Part shown: positions 31,455 through 38,894 of the stretch, piece after piece | Numbering within the stretch: position 1 is the first letter of the stretch | Layout of the letters: each line of letters opens with the position of its first letter | Assembly (NCBI GenBank): GCA_902805555.1 | Contig: CADCSY010000127.1 | Location: forward strand, 1 to 39,234 | Reading direction: 5' to 3' | Length of the DNA stretch: 39,234 nt | Origin: an uncultured Acidimicrobiales bacterium | Lineage (GTDB): Bacteria > Actinomycetota > Acidimicrobiia > Acidimicrobiales > CADCSY01 | The notes under the pieces: model-generated | The model's input: only the letters and a program-made list of their open reading frames with translations | Database searches by the model: none | Told to the model about the DNA's origin: nothing | Position numbers and translations under genes: made by a program

Positions 31455-33194
31455 TCAGCCGCCGCAGAGCTCCCGCCTCGCAGCGACGGGGTCCGCTGCC
31501 GTCCGGAGGTCGGAGGTGGTGAGCCCGAGGCCCAGGTTGGAGCGGGCACGAGCCGGGGTGAGAGGCCGGGTGATCCCCTCGAGGATGTCGCCGAGGTCGC
31601 CGCACGCGAGGGCAGCTCTCGCCGCCGCCACCTCGGCCGGTGCCGCCACCACGTCCGTCGGCGGGCTGGCGTCTGGGGCCGCGTACCTCGCCAGCACCCA
31701 CGCAGGTTCGGCCCGCTTCTCGTGCCCCGGCCTCCCCCTCGGGCCGACCAGGCGCAGGCGGCTCGCCACCGGGTCACCCAGGCCGCGCACGTCGATCACC
31801 GAGACCTCCGGCCCGGCGAGGTACCCGAACACCCCGACGTTGTCGACCGCGACGGCGAAGGGCGCCGATGCGTCGGCCGCCGCGATCCACCCGGTGCGGT
31901 CTGCGGGGTCGGCCACCCTGAAGGTCAGGTGCCCCCGGCCCTCCGTGGCCGAGGCCGCAGCCCGGCGGCCGCCGACGGCGTAGGGGACGCCGCCGAAGTC
32001 CTCGGCGGTGATCGGGTGCGGGTGGCCGGCGAGGTTGGCGTAGTAGGCCCGCTCGTCGACCACCCCGTCCGCCGGTCCGTTGCCCGGTTGACCCGTGGGC
32101 TGCCAGGTGGTGGCGGCCAGCAGCGCCCAGGGCACCAGCGCGACGGCAGCGGCGAGGGTCACACGCCGGGCCGGCACCACCGCCCACGGCAGCACCACTG
32201 CGAACGTGGCCGGCAGCAGGAGGCGCGCGTGCATGAAGTCCCCACCGACCCGCACCACGTACAGGGCGTGGACGAGGGCGCCGCCCACGATCGCGACGGT
32301 CACCACCTGTCGAGCGCCGCGTCGACGCGTCGGGGTCCCGGTGGCCAGCGCCACCGCCACGACCACGAGCACGGCCGCCGGCCACCAGAGGCGCCAGGTG
32401 CCGACGTGGTCGGAGGCGTAGGACCAACCTGCGGTCCAGTTGCTCTGCGCCCCCTCCTTCGCCAGGGCCGTGTTGGGTACGAGGGAGGCGTAGTACGCCA
32501 TCCGGAACACCTGGAAGGCCACCGGCGCTGCGCCCGCTGCGACCACCACCCCCGCCAGCTCACGACGTGAGAGGGGGCGGATGGCCACGAGCAGGGCGAT
32601 CAGGAGGGGGAGCGCCACGAGGGCGAGGTCGGGCCGCACGAGCGGCCCGAGCCCGAGGAGGGCGGCGGTGGCGAGAGGCCTGCGCATGCCGGTCCGGAGC
32701 TGACCGGCTGCCACGGCGAGCGCCCAACCGGACGTGCCGAGCCAGAGGAACGACAGCCCGGTCTCCAAGCCGGAGGACGAGAAGTCCCAGAACGCCGGGA
32801 TGGCCGCGACGACGAGCGCCCCGACAGGCACGAGCCGGGCTCCCTGCTCGGCGTGGAGCGTGCGCGCCGCCATGGACGCGGCGGCCAACCCGACGGCCGA
32901 GGCGGCCATGCCGAGGGCCACGGCCACCCACTCGAGGGGGACGGATCGCAGGACGCCGCCGGCCACGACCAGCAGCGCCAGCCACAGCGGGCTCGTGCCG
33001 GTCTCGACCCGCTCGGTGGCGTTCCACACGGGACCGTTCCCAGCCCAGACCTGCTCCACGATGCGGAGGTTGATGAAGCCGTCGTCGGCGAGCCATCGTC
33101 GGGACCACGCCCCCACGAGCAGCACCGCGACGGGCACCGCCACCATCACGAGGCCGCCCGTGCGCCGCCCGACGCCGGCCTCCACGCTGTGCAC
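31455..33194 (-). CDS. aftB: AftB-type terminal beta-(1->2)-arabinofuranosyltransferase
   Basis: A 579-aa GT-C membrane protein. The N-terminal half has about ten hydrophobic segments, and the first outside loop carries the catalytic-type aspartates in LADDGFINLR (Asp37, Asp38). ERVETGTSPLW and GGDFMHARLLLP are hallmarks of AftB. The C-terminal 200 residues form a soluble extracytoplasmic domain (TGWIAAADASAPFAV, VIDVRGLGDP, WVLARY). AftB adds terminal arabinofuranose from decaprenylphosphoryl-arabinose, the product of the genes just upstream on the other strand. GTG start at 33194 has no ribosome-binding site; TAGCGT 6 nt upstream suggests leaderless translation. Confidence 0.85.
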   Translation of the reverse strand: MHSVEAGVGRRTGGLVMVAVPVAVLLVGAWSRRWLADDGFINLRIVEQVWAGNGPVWNATERVETGTSPLWLALLVVAGGVLRSVPLEWVAVALGMAASAVGLAAASMAARTLHAEQGARLVPVGALVVAAIPAFWDFSSSGLETGLSFLWLGTSGWALAVAAGQLRTGMRRPLATAALLGLGPLVRPDLALVALPLLIALLVAIRPLSRRELAGVVVAAGAAPVAFQVFRMAYYASLVPNTALAKEGAQSNWTAGWSYASDHVGTWRLWWPAAVLVVVAVALATGTPTRRRGARQVVTVAIVGGALVHALYVVRVGGDFMHARLLLPATFAVVLPWAVVPARRVTLAAAVALVPWALLAATTWQPTGQPGNGPADGVVDERAYYANLAGHPHPITAEDFGGVPYAVGGRRAAASATEGRGHLTFRVADPADRTGWIAAADASAPFAVAVDNVGVFGYLAGPEVSVIDVRGLGDPVASRLRLVGPRGRPGHEKRAEPAWVLARYAAPDASPPTDVVAAPAEVAAARAALACGDLGDILEGITRPLTPARARSNLGLGLTTSDLRTAADPVAARRELCGG

Positions 33195-33200
33195 CCGCCG

Positions 33201-33206
33201 ACGCTA
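33201..33206 (-). promoter_or_regulatory. Leaderless -10 hexamer (TAGCGT) before aftB
   Basis: On the minus strand TAGCGT stands 6 nt before the aftB GTG, the same geometry as at 27077 and 22202. Confidence 0.5.
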
Positions 33207-33249
33207 CGCGGTCGCACCCGGCTCCCGGTTCGCGCCTGCGGCGGGCGGG

Positions 33250-33255
33250 TAGCGG
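33250..33255 (+). promoter_or_regulatory. Candidate -10 hexamer (TAGCGG) for small lipoprotein gene
   Basis: GGGTAGCGGG lies 31 nt before the ATG at 33287. It shares the CGGGTAG core with the elements at 19173 and 33605. No -35 seen. Confidence 0.3.
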
Positions 33256-33286
33256 GTCCGCACCACCCCCCAGCAGAGGAGTCACC

Positions 33287-33487
33287 ATGGGCAACCTGAC
33301 CCGCACGTTCGCCGTAGGCGCGCTCACCGCAGGACTCGCCTTCGGCGGTGTGGCCTGCGGCGAGGACGAGGACGGCGACGGAGCGACCACCGACGAGGAG
33401 GTCGGCGAGCTCGACGACAGGGTCGACGAGACCGGTGACCAGCTCCAGGAAGAGGTCGAGGAGGGCGGGGCCGAGGCCGAGGAGTGA
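33287..33487 (+). CDS. Small acidic lipoprotein, 66 aa
   Basis: A signal segment (RTFAVGALTAGLAFGG) leads to lipobox GVAC, with the lipidated Cys at residue 24. The mature part is about 43 residues, strongly acidic, with a short likely helix (VGELDDRVDETGDQLQEEVE) that could form a coiled coil. Start ATG has AGAGGAG 5 nt upstream. No known family; it could be a cell-envelope spacer protein functionally comparable to other small lipoproteins, but that is speculation. A terminator hairpin follows. Confidence 0.75.
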   Translation: MGNLTRTFAVGALTAGLAFGGVACGEDEDGDGATTDEEVGELDDRVDETGDQLQEEVEEGGAEAEE

Positions 33488-33508
33488 CACGGTCGGACGA
33501 CCGTCTCG

Positions 33509-33540
33509 GGGGGCCGGTGCCGAGCCTGGTGCCGGCCCCC
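33509..33540 (+). terminator. GC-rich hairpin after the small lipoprotein gene
   Basis: GGGGGCCGG (33509-33517) pairs with CCGGCCCCC (33532-33540), a 9-bp stem with a 14-nt loop, 21 bp after the lipoprotein stop. No T-tract. Probably separates it from lpd. Confidence 0.6.
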
Positions 33541-33604
33541 GGCGCGCCCGGCGTGACGCCCCCCTCGGGCGCTCCCGTCGAGAACGACCCTCGCCGGCGC
33601 CGGG

Positions 33605-33610
33605 TAGCCT
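33605..33610 (+). promoter_or_regulatory. Candidate -10 hexamer (TAGCCT) of the lpd operon
   Basis: TAGCCT within GGGTAGCCTGACC is placed to start transcription about 22-23 nt before the lpd ribosome-binding region's GTG. Its core CGGGTAG recurs at 19173 and 33250. Confidence 0.4.
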
Positions 33611-33638
33611 GACCGTCGTACCGAGGAGGAGCGCAGCC

Positions 33639-35042
33639 GTGGCCGAGCAGTTCGACGTCGTGATCATCGGTGGGGGGCCCGGCGGCTACGCAGCGGCGCT
33701 CTACGGCGCCTCGGCCGGCCTCTCGATCGCCATGATCGAGCGGGACAGGGTCGGCGGCACCTGCCTCCACCGCGGTTGCGTCCCGGCCAAGGAGCTGCTC
33801 GAGACGGCGCACGTCTTCCGGACGGTCAGCGGCTCGTCGGCGTTCGGCATCGAGGCCGGGGGCCCACCGACCGTCGACTTCGGCACCACGATGGCCCGCA
33901 AGCAGCAGGTCGTCGACGGTTTGTGGAAGGGCCTCACCGGCCTGCTCAAGTCCCGCAAGGTCACCACCTACGCCGGCACGGGCACGTACGCCGGCGGCGG
34001 CACCGTGGTGGTCGCCGGCGACGACGGCCAGACCACCGAGCTCGAGGGTGCGAGCGTCATCCTGGCGTCGGGCTCCGTCCCCCGCACGATCCCCGGCTTC
34101 GAGGTCGACGGCCGCTTCGTCCTCACCTCCGACGAGGTGCTGTCGATGCCGGACCTGCCTGCGTCAGCCGCCGTGATCGGTGGCGGCGCCATCGGCTGCG
34201 AGTTCGCCTCGATGATGGCCGACCTCGGGGTCGAGGTGACGATCCTCGAGGGGCTGCCGAAGATCCTCCCCGGGTGCGACGCCGACGTCGCCGCCGTCGT
34301 CCTCAAGTCCTTCAAGCGCAAGGGGATCGACGTCCGCACGGGTGTGAAGGTCACCGGGCACACGCCGGGGGAGTCGACCACCGCCATCCACCTCGAGGGC
34401 GCCGACGACCTCGAGGTGTCCCGGGTGGTGGTGTCGGTCGGCCGCCGCCCGCTCTCCGACAGCCTCGGGCTCGACGGGTCGGGGGTGGAGGTCGACGAGC
34501 GCGGCTTCGTCAAGGTCGACGCCACGTGCCGGACCACGGTCCCCGGCGTGTGGGCGGTGGGCGACCTGGTGGCCACCCCCCAGCTGGCGCACGTCGGCTT
34601 CATCGAGGGCATCAACGCCATCAAGGACATCCTCGGCGAGAGCCCCGCGCCCGTCGAGTACGACAAGGTGCCGTGGGCGATCTACTGCCAGCCCGAGGTG
34701 TCCTTCGCCGGCCACTCCGAGGACTCGGCCCGGGAGGCGGGCTACGACGTCGTCGTGTCGAAGCACCAGTTCCGGGGCAACGGGCGGGCGCTCATCGTGG
34801 GTGAGGCCGAGGGCCTGGTCAAGGTGATCGCCGAGAAGCAGGCGGACGGCACCGGCGGCACCATCCTCGGGGTGCACATGGTCGGCCCGTGGGTCACCGA
34901 GCAGCTCGGCCAGGGCTACCTGGCGGTCAACTGGGGCGCCACCGTGGACGAGGTGGCCGAGCTGATCCAGCCGCACCCGACGCTGTCGGAGCTGTTCGGC
35001 GAGACCGTGCTCAGCCTCACCGGCCGCAGCCTCCACGGCTGA
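33639..35042 (+). CDS. lpd: Dihydrolipoyl dehydrogenase (E3)
   Basis: A 467-aa flavoprotein disulfide reductase. It reoxidises dihydrolipoamide on the E2 subunits of 2-oxoacid dehydrogenase complexes, passing electrons to NAD+. FAD loop: VVIIGGGPGGYAAAL (7-21). Redox disulfide: GGTCLHRGCVPAK with Cys42 and Cys47. NAD loop: AAVIGGGAIGCEFASMMADL. GVWAVGDLV is the second FAD motif. The interface His-Glu pair is His446-Glu451 in HPTLSE. GTG start with AGGAGG about 9 nt upstream. First gene of a block with the E2 and lipoylation genes, so all parts needed to lipoylate and run the complex are together, apart from E1. Confidence 0.95.
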   Translation: MAEQFDVVIIGGGPGGYAAALYGASAGLSIAMIERDRVGGTCLHRGCVPAKELLETAHVFRTVSGSSAFGIEAGGPPTVDFGTTMARKQQVVDGLWKGLTGLLKSRKVTTYAGTGTYAGGGTVVVAGDDGQTTELEGASVILASGSVPRTIPGFEVDGRFVLTSDEVLSMPDLPASAAVIGGGAIGCEFASMMADLGVEVTILEGLPKILPGCDADVAAVVLKSFKRKGIDVRTGVKVTGHTPGESTTAIHLEGADDLEVSRVVVSVGRRPLSDSLGLDGSGVEVDERGFVKVDATCRTTVPGVWAVGDLVATPQLAHVGFIEGINAIKDILGESPAPVEYDKVPWAIYCQPEVSFAGHSEDSAREAGYDVVVSKHQFRGNGRALIVGEAEGLVKVIAEKQADGTGGTILGVHMVGPWVTEQLGQGYLAVNWGATVDEVAELIQPHPTLSELFGETVLSLTGRSLHG

Positions 35043-35103
35043 CCGATCTCCGTCACCACCCCGACCTCGACGCACCCATCTCCATGAGAGGACGCCACGG
35101 CTG

Positions 35104-36780
35104 ATGGCCGACATCACGATGCCCCAGCTCGGTGAGACCGTCACCGAGGGCACGATCACCCGTTGGTTCAAGCAGGTGGGCGAGTCGATCGCCGAAGACG
35201 AGGTGCTCTTCGAGGTCTCGACCGACAAGGTCGACTCGGAGGTCCCGTCGCCGGCGGCGGGCGTGGTGACCGAGATCCTCGTCCAGGAGGGTGAGACCGT
35301 CGACGTCGGGACCGTCCTTGCCCGGGTCGGAGACGGAGCGGGAGGTGGCGGGGGATCCGACGAGGCGACCGCTGCTCCTGCTGCTGCTGACGCAGCGGAG
35401 GCGCCGGCGCCGGCCGAGGAAGCGGCTCCGGCACCCGCGGCGGAGGCGCCCGCGGCCGTGGAGGCGCCGGCCCAGGACGCACCCATCGACGTGCAGGAGG
35501 GCGGCGACGAGGGCGGGGACCCGGCCGCGCAGGAGGCACCGGCTGCGCAGGAGGCACCGGCCACACCGGCGGAGCCGGTGCCCGTCAGTGCCCAGGAGCC
35601 CGACGTCTCCAGCGCCCCGGCGGGTGGCGCCGACCCGTCGTCGTCCGCCCCATCGCCGGACGGCCCCACCGCAGCCCCGGCGGACTACGCACCGGCGCCC
35701 TCCTCCGATCCCTCGGGGGGCGCTCCGGGTGGCGCGACGACGGGGGGCGGCGCCATGAGCCGGCTGCTGTCGCCGGTGGTCCGCCGCCTCATCGCCGAGC
35801 ACGGCCTCGACCCCGAGTCGATCAAGGGCACAGGTGCCGGCGGCCGCATCACCAGGAACGACGTGCTCCAGGTGGTCGACGGCGGGGCACGACCCGCAGC
35901 CGATGGGCAGGACGACGCCGCGGTGGCGGCGGCCGAGACGAAGCGCCTCGCGTCGCAGGACGCGCCGGCAGCCACGGGAGCCCCGCTCCAGTCGTCCCCA
36001 GCGGCGGTGGAGCGGGAGTCGGCCGAGGCCGAGGCCCGCCGCGGTGGGCCGGTGGCGGCGGGCGAGCGGGACGAGGTCGTGCCGTTCACGAACATCCGCC
36101 GGCGCACGGCGGAGCACATGGTGCGCTCGAAGGCCACCTCGGCCCACGCCCTCGTGGTGATGGAGGTCGACTACGACAACGTGGACCGCCTGCGCCACGC
36201 CGAGAAGGCGTCGTTCAAGGAGGAGGAGGGCGTGGCCCTCACCTACCTCCCGTTCGTCAGCCGGGCGGTGGTGGACGCCATCCGGGAGTTCCCCATCGTG
36301 AACAGCTCCGTAGGGGAGGGCGCGCTCGTCATCCACCACGAGGTCAACCTCGGCTTCGCGGTCGACCTCAGCTTCGAGGGGTTGATGGTGCCGGTGGTGC
36401 ACGCTGCGGACGGCAAGCGCCTCAGGGCGCTGGCTCGGGACGTGGCCGACCTTGCCGACCGTGCCCGCCGCAAGAAGCTCGGCCCGGACGACATCGCGGG
36501 TGGGACCTTCACGATCACCAACGTGGGCAGCTACGGCACCCTGATGACCATCCCGATCGTGAACCAGCCACAGGTCGGGATCCTCTCCACCGACGGCGTG
36601 CGCAAGCGCCCGGTCGTGGTCGAGCTCCCCGACGGCAGTGACGCCATCGTCATCCACCCCGTCGGCAACCTGGCGCTCTCATGGGACCACCGGGCCTTCG
36701 ACGGCGCCTACGCGGCTGCCTTCATGGCCAAGGTGAAGGAGATCCTCGAGACCCGCGACTGGTCGGCCGAGCTGTCGTGA
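35104..36780 (+). CDS. sucB: Dihydrolipoamide acyltransferase (E2), 2-oxoglutarate dehydrogenase type
   Basis: A 558-aa E2. One lipoyl domain (1-77) with the modified lysine Lys42 in STDKVDSEV. A long Ala/Pro/Glu linker (about 80-215). A peripheral subunit-binding domain (218-255, LLSPVVRRLIAEHGLD, GTGAGGRITRNDV). A catalytic domain with the active-site WDHRAFDG (His529, Asp533). It carries acyl groups from E1 to CoA. Only one lipoyl domain is present, whereas many actinobacterial E2 proteins have two or more. The succinyl type is the most likely; a pyruvate or branched-chain role is not excluded. ATG lies 61 bp after lpd, preceded by GAGAGGA; the stop overlaps the lipBA start. Confidence 0.9.
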   Translation: MADITMPQLGETVTEGTITRWFKQVGESIAEDEVLFEVSTDKVDSEVPSPAAGVVTEILVQEGETVDVGTVLARVGDGAGGGGGSDEATAAPAAADAAEAPAPAEEAAPAPAAEAPAAVEAPAQDAPIDVQEGGDEGGDPAAQEAPAAQEAPATPAEPVPVSAQEPDVSSAPAGGADPSSSAPSPDGPTAAPADYAPAPSSDPSGGAPGGATTGGGAMSRLLSPVVRRLIAEHGLDPESIKGTGAGGRITRNDVLQVVDGGARPAADGQDDAAVAAAETKRLASQDAPAATGAPLQSSPAAVERESAEAEARRGGPVAAGERDEVVPFTNIRRRTAEHMVRSKATSAHALVVMEVDYDNVDRLRHAEKASFKEEEGVALTYLPFVSRAVVDAIREFPIVNSSVGEGALVIHHEVNLGFAVDLSFEGLMVPVVHAADGKRLRALARDVADLADRARRKKLGPDDIAGGTFTITNVGSYGTLMTIPIVNQPQVGILSTDGVRKRPVVVELPDGSDAIVIHPVGNLALSWDHRAFDGAYAAAFMAKVKEILETRDWSAELS

Positions 36781-38591
36781 GCGAGCGCAGCGAGCGTGGC
36801 CCGAGCGGCCCGGCCCGAGGCGGGGAGCGGGGGCCCCTGCACGTCCGGTGGCTCGGACGGGTGCCGTACCGCGATGCCCACGCACTGCAACACGGGCTGT
36901 TCCGGCGCGGGCGGGACGACCACCTGCTCCTCCTGGAGCACCCGCACGTGTACACCCTCGGGATCCGAGCCGACCTGGGCAACGTCCTCGTGCCCGCTGC
37001 GTCCGTCGGGGCCGAGCTGGTGCGCACCGACCGCGGCGGCGACGTGACGTACCACGGCCCGGGCCAGCTCGTCGGCTACCCGGTGCTCGACGTGCCCGGC
37101 AAACGGGGCGGTGGGATGGCGGACACCGCTGCGTACGTGTGCGGCGTCGAGCAGCTCGTCATCGACGTCCTCGCCGACCTCGGCCTCCCCGGCGCCGGGC
37201 GGCTGCGGGGGTTCCCAGGGGTGTGGATCGAGGCGGACGGGCCCGCGCCACGGAAGATCTGTGCCATCGGGGTCAGGTTGAGCCGCGGCAGGTCGATGCA
37301 CGGCTTCGCGCTGAACGTCGACCCCGACCTCTCGATGTTCGGCCACATCGTCCCCTGCGGCATCGCCGACAAGGCCGTCACGAGCCTCGCTGCCGAGGGT
37401 GTGGCCAGCTCCATGGCCGAGGTCGTCGACGCCGTCGTGGCCCGGGCGGCCCTGCGCTGGGGCGCCGGCCGGGTGGAGCGACAGGACGCGCCCTGGCGGC
37501 ACAGCGACGCCGACCTCGCCGCCTTCTCCCGTGGCCTCGGCCCCGGAGACATCGTCGTCCAGACCGCCGCGGGCCCCGACCGAGCGGCGCCCGACATGTC
37601 GTCCACCGGTCCTGCCAGGGGTGCGTCGGCCGGCGCCGGGGTCGGCACCAGCCCGGCGACGCCGGTGCGGCTGGGGCGGCGTCTGGCCCAGGCGGGGGTG
37701 CAGGAGGGGCTCGCCATCGCCACCCGCAAGCCGGCGTGGCTCCGGGCGCCGGTCCAGCTCGGACCCGACTACCTGCGGCTCAAGCGGACCATGCGCGACC
37801 TCGACCTCGTGACCGTGTGCGAGGAGGCAGGTTGCCCCAACACGTCGGAGTGCTGGGCCGACGGGACCGCCACGTTCATGATCAACGGCGAGCGCTGCAC
37901 GAGGGCGTGCGGCTTCTGCCTCGTCGACACCCGTCACCCCGTGCCGCTGGCGGCGGACGAGCCCGAGCGGGTGGCCGAGGCCGTGGCCCGCATGGGCCTC
38001 GGTCACGCCGTGGTCACCGCCGTCGCTCGTGACGACCTGGCCGACGGCGGGGCCGGCGCCTTCGCCGCCACGGTTGCCGCCATCCGGCGACGGACGCCCG
38101 GCTGTGCCGTGGAGGTCCTGATCTCCGACTGCAAGGGCGACCCGGCGTCGCTCCAGCTGGTCTTCGACGCCCGGCCCGACGTCGTGAACCACAACCTCGA
38201 GACGGTCCTCAGGCTCCAGCGGGCGGTGCGCCCCTCGGCGTCCTACGCCCGCTCGCTCGCCGTCCTCGCCCGCTCCTGTGAGGCCGGGTTGACCACCAAG
38301 TCCGGCCTCATCGTCGGCATGGGGGAGACCGACGAGGAGGTCGAGGGGGCGCTCGCCGACCTCGCCGGCGTGGGGGTCGACATCGTCACCATCGGCCAGT
38401 ACCTGCGGCCCACAACGAACCACCTCCCGGTGGCGCGCTGGGTCGAGCCGGCCACCTTCGCCCGCTTCGCCGACGTCGGCCGGGCGCTCGGCATCGGCCA
38501 CGTCGAGTCGTCACCGCTGACCCGCTCCAGCTACCACGCCCGACAGTCAGTCGACGCGCTGGGCGCCGGGGCTGCGGCCAGCACCGCCTGA
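36777..38591 (+). CDS. Fused octanoyltransferase-lipoyl synthase (LipB-LipA)
   Basis: One uninterrupted 604-aa frame. Residues 20-262 are LipB, which moves octanoate from ACP to E2 lysines: GGDVTYHGPGQLVGYPV (88-104), RKICAIGV with catalytic Lys160, and PCGI with Cys194. A Pro/Ala/Gly linker (about 265-298) joins it to LipA, a radical-SAM enzyme that inserts two sulfurs. The auxiliary cluster cysteines are Cys348, 353 and 359 (C-x4-C-x5-C), the SAM cluster cysteines Cys374, 378 and 381 (CTRACGFC), and RSSYHA (583-588) supplies the serine ligand. GTG at 36777 overlaps the E2 stop (GTGA). The first codons (SERSERG) are a low-complexity repeat, so the real start could be a few codons later. Confidence 0.93.
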   Translation: MSERSERGPSGPARGGERGPLHVRWLGRVPYRDAHALQHGLFRRGRDDHLLLLEHPHVYTLGIRADLGNVLVPAASVGAELVRTDRGGDVTYHGPGQLVGYPVLDVPGKRGGGMADTAAYVCGVEQLVIDVLADLGLPGAGRLRGFPGVWIEADGPAPRKICAIGVRLSRGRSMHGFALNVDPDLSMFGHIVPCGIADKAVTSLAAEGVASSMAEVVDAVVARAALRWGAGRVERQDAPWRHSDADLAAFSRGLGPGDIVVQTAAGPDRAAPDMSSTGPARGASAGAGVGTSPATPVRLGRRLAQAGVQEGLAIATRKPAWLRAPVQLGPDYLRLKRTMRDLDLVTVCEEAGCPNTSECWADGTATFMINGERCTRACGFCLVDTRHPVPLAADEPERVAEAVARMGLGHAVVTAVARDDLADGGAGAFAATVAAIRRRTPGCAVEVLISDCKGDPASLQLVFDARPDVVNHNLETVLRLQRAVRPSASYARSLAVLARSCEAGLTTKSGLIVGMGETDEEVEGALADLAGVGVDIVTIGQYLRPTTNHLPVARWVEPATFARFADVGRALGIGHVESSPLTRSSYHARQSVDALGAGAAASTA

Positions 38592-38604
38592 CCCGCCCCG
38601 CCTC

Positions 38605-38659
38605 CCGTTCTGGCGGCTCGATCGGGGGTGTGGGGCGGCCCTGAGCCGCCAGTTCGGGG
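38605..38659. repeat. 55-bp hairpin repeat, copy 1
   Basis: Begins with CCGTTCTGGCGGCTCGATCG and ends with CTGAGCCGCCAGTTCGGGG. CTGGCGGCTC and GAGCCGCCAG form a 10-bp perfect stem around a GC-rich loop. It lies 14 bp after the lipBA stop and may also act as its terminator. A second copy starts 114 bp later. Confidence 0.85.
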
Positions 38660-38718
38660 TGACGACCGGGTGGGGGCGGCCGGGTTCGGAGCCCCCGCCG
38701 TCCGACGACCGCCGACAT

Positions 38719-38773
38719 CCGTTCTGGCGGCTCGATCGGGGGCCCGGGGCGGGGCTGAGCCGCCAGTACGGGG
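38719..38773. repeat. 55-bp hairpin repeat, copy 2
   Basis: It has the same length and outer sequence as copy 1 (about 24 identical bases at the left end and 18-19 at the right) with a diverged loop centre. The same 10-bp stem is retained, which suggests the stem is what is conserved. Between the copies a third hairpin pairs GGGGGC (38672-38677) with GCCCCC (38691-38696). Confidence 0.85.
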
Positions 38774-38795
38774 ATCCGACGGCGGGGGACCGTCC

Positions 38796-38801
38796 TAGGG
38801 T
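38796..38801 (+). promoter_or_regulatory. Leaderless -10 hexamer (TAGGGT)
   Basis: TAGGGT stands 6 nt before a GTG at 38808 that opens a 28-codon ORF running into the M24 peptidase start. The spacing matches the leaderless starts at 22195, 27089 and 33194. Confidence 0.4.
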
Positions 38802-38807
38802 GGCGAC

Positions 38808-38894
38808 GTGGGACGAGCCTCCGACGCACGAACGCCACCGCAGACCTCCACCACACCCGAGCCCGGCGGGCCCGTGGCTGCCGGGGCGGTCTGA
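38808..38894 (+). CDS. Possible 28-codon leader ORF coupled to the peptidase gene
   Basis: GTG 38808 opens a 28-codon ORF rich in Pro, Thr and Ala, with no domain. Its TGA shares one base with the peptidase ATG (TGATG). The leaderless promoter geometry and the overlap favour a translated leader, but composition gives no coding signal. Confidence 0.3.
   Translation: MGRASDARTPPQTSTTPEPGGPVAAGAV

Larger units (their letters stand above)
38592..38893. other. Intergenic region of 302 bp with repeats and a leader ORF
   Basis: Contains the two 55-bp hairpin repeats, the smaller hairpin between them, a TAGGGT hexamer and a 28-codon ORF leading into the peptidase gene. Longer ORFs across it have no family features. 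Confidence 0.7.

Noticed and set aside
37597-37605. ATG at codon 274 of the LipB-LipA frame as a separate lipA start
   Set aside because: No ribosome-binding site is seen, and the frame is continuous from LipB through the linker; internal initiation cannot be fully excluded.
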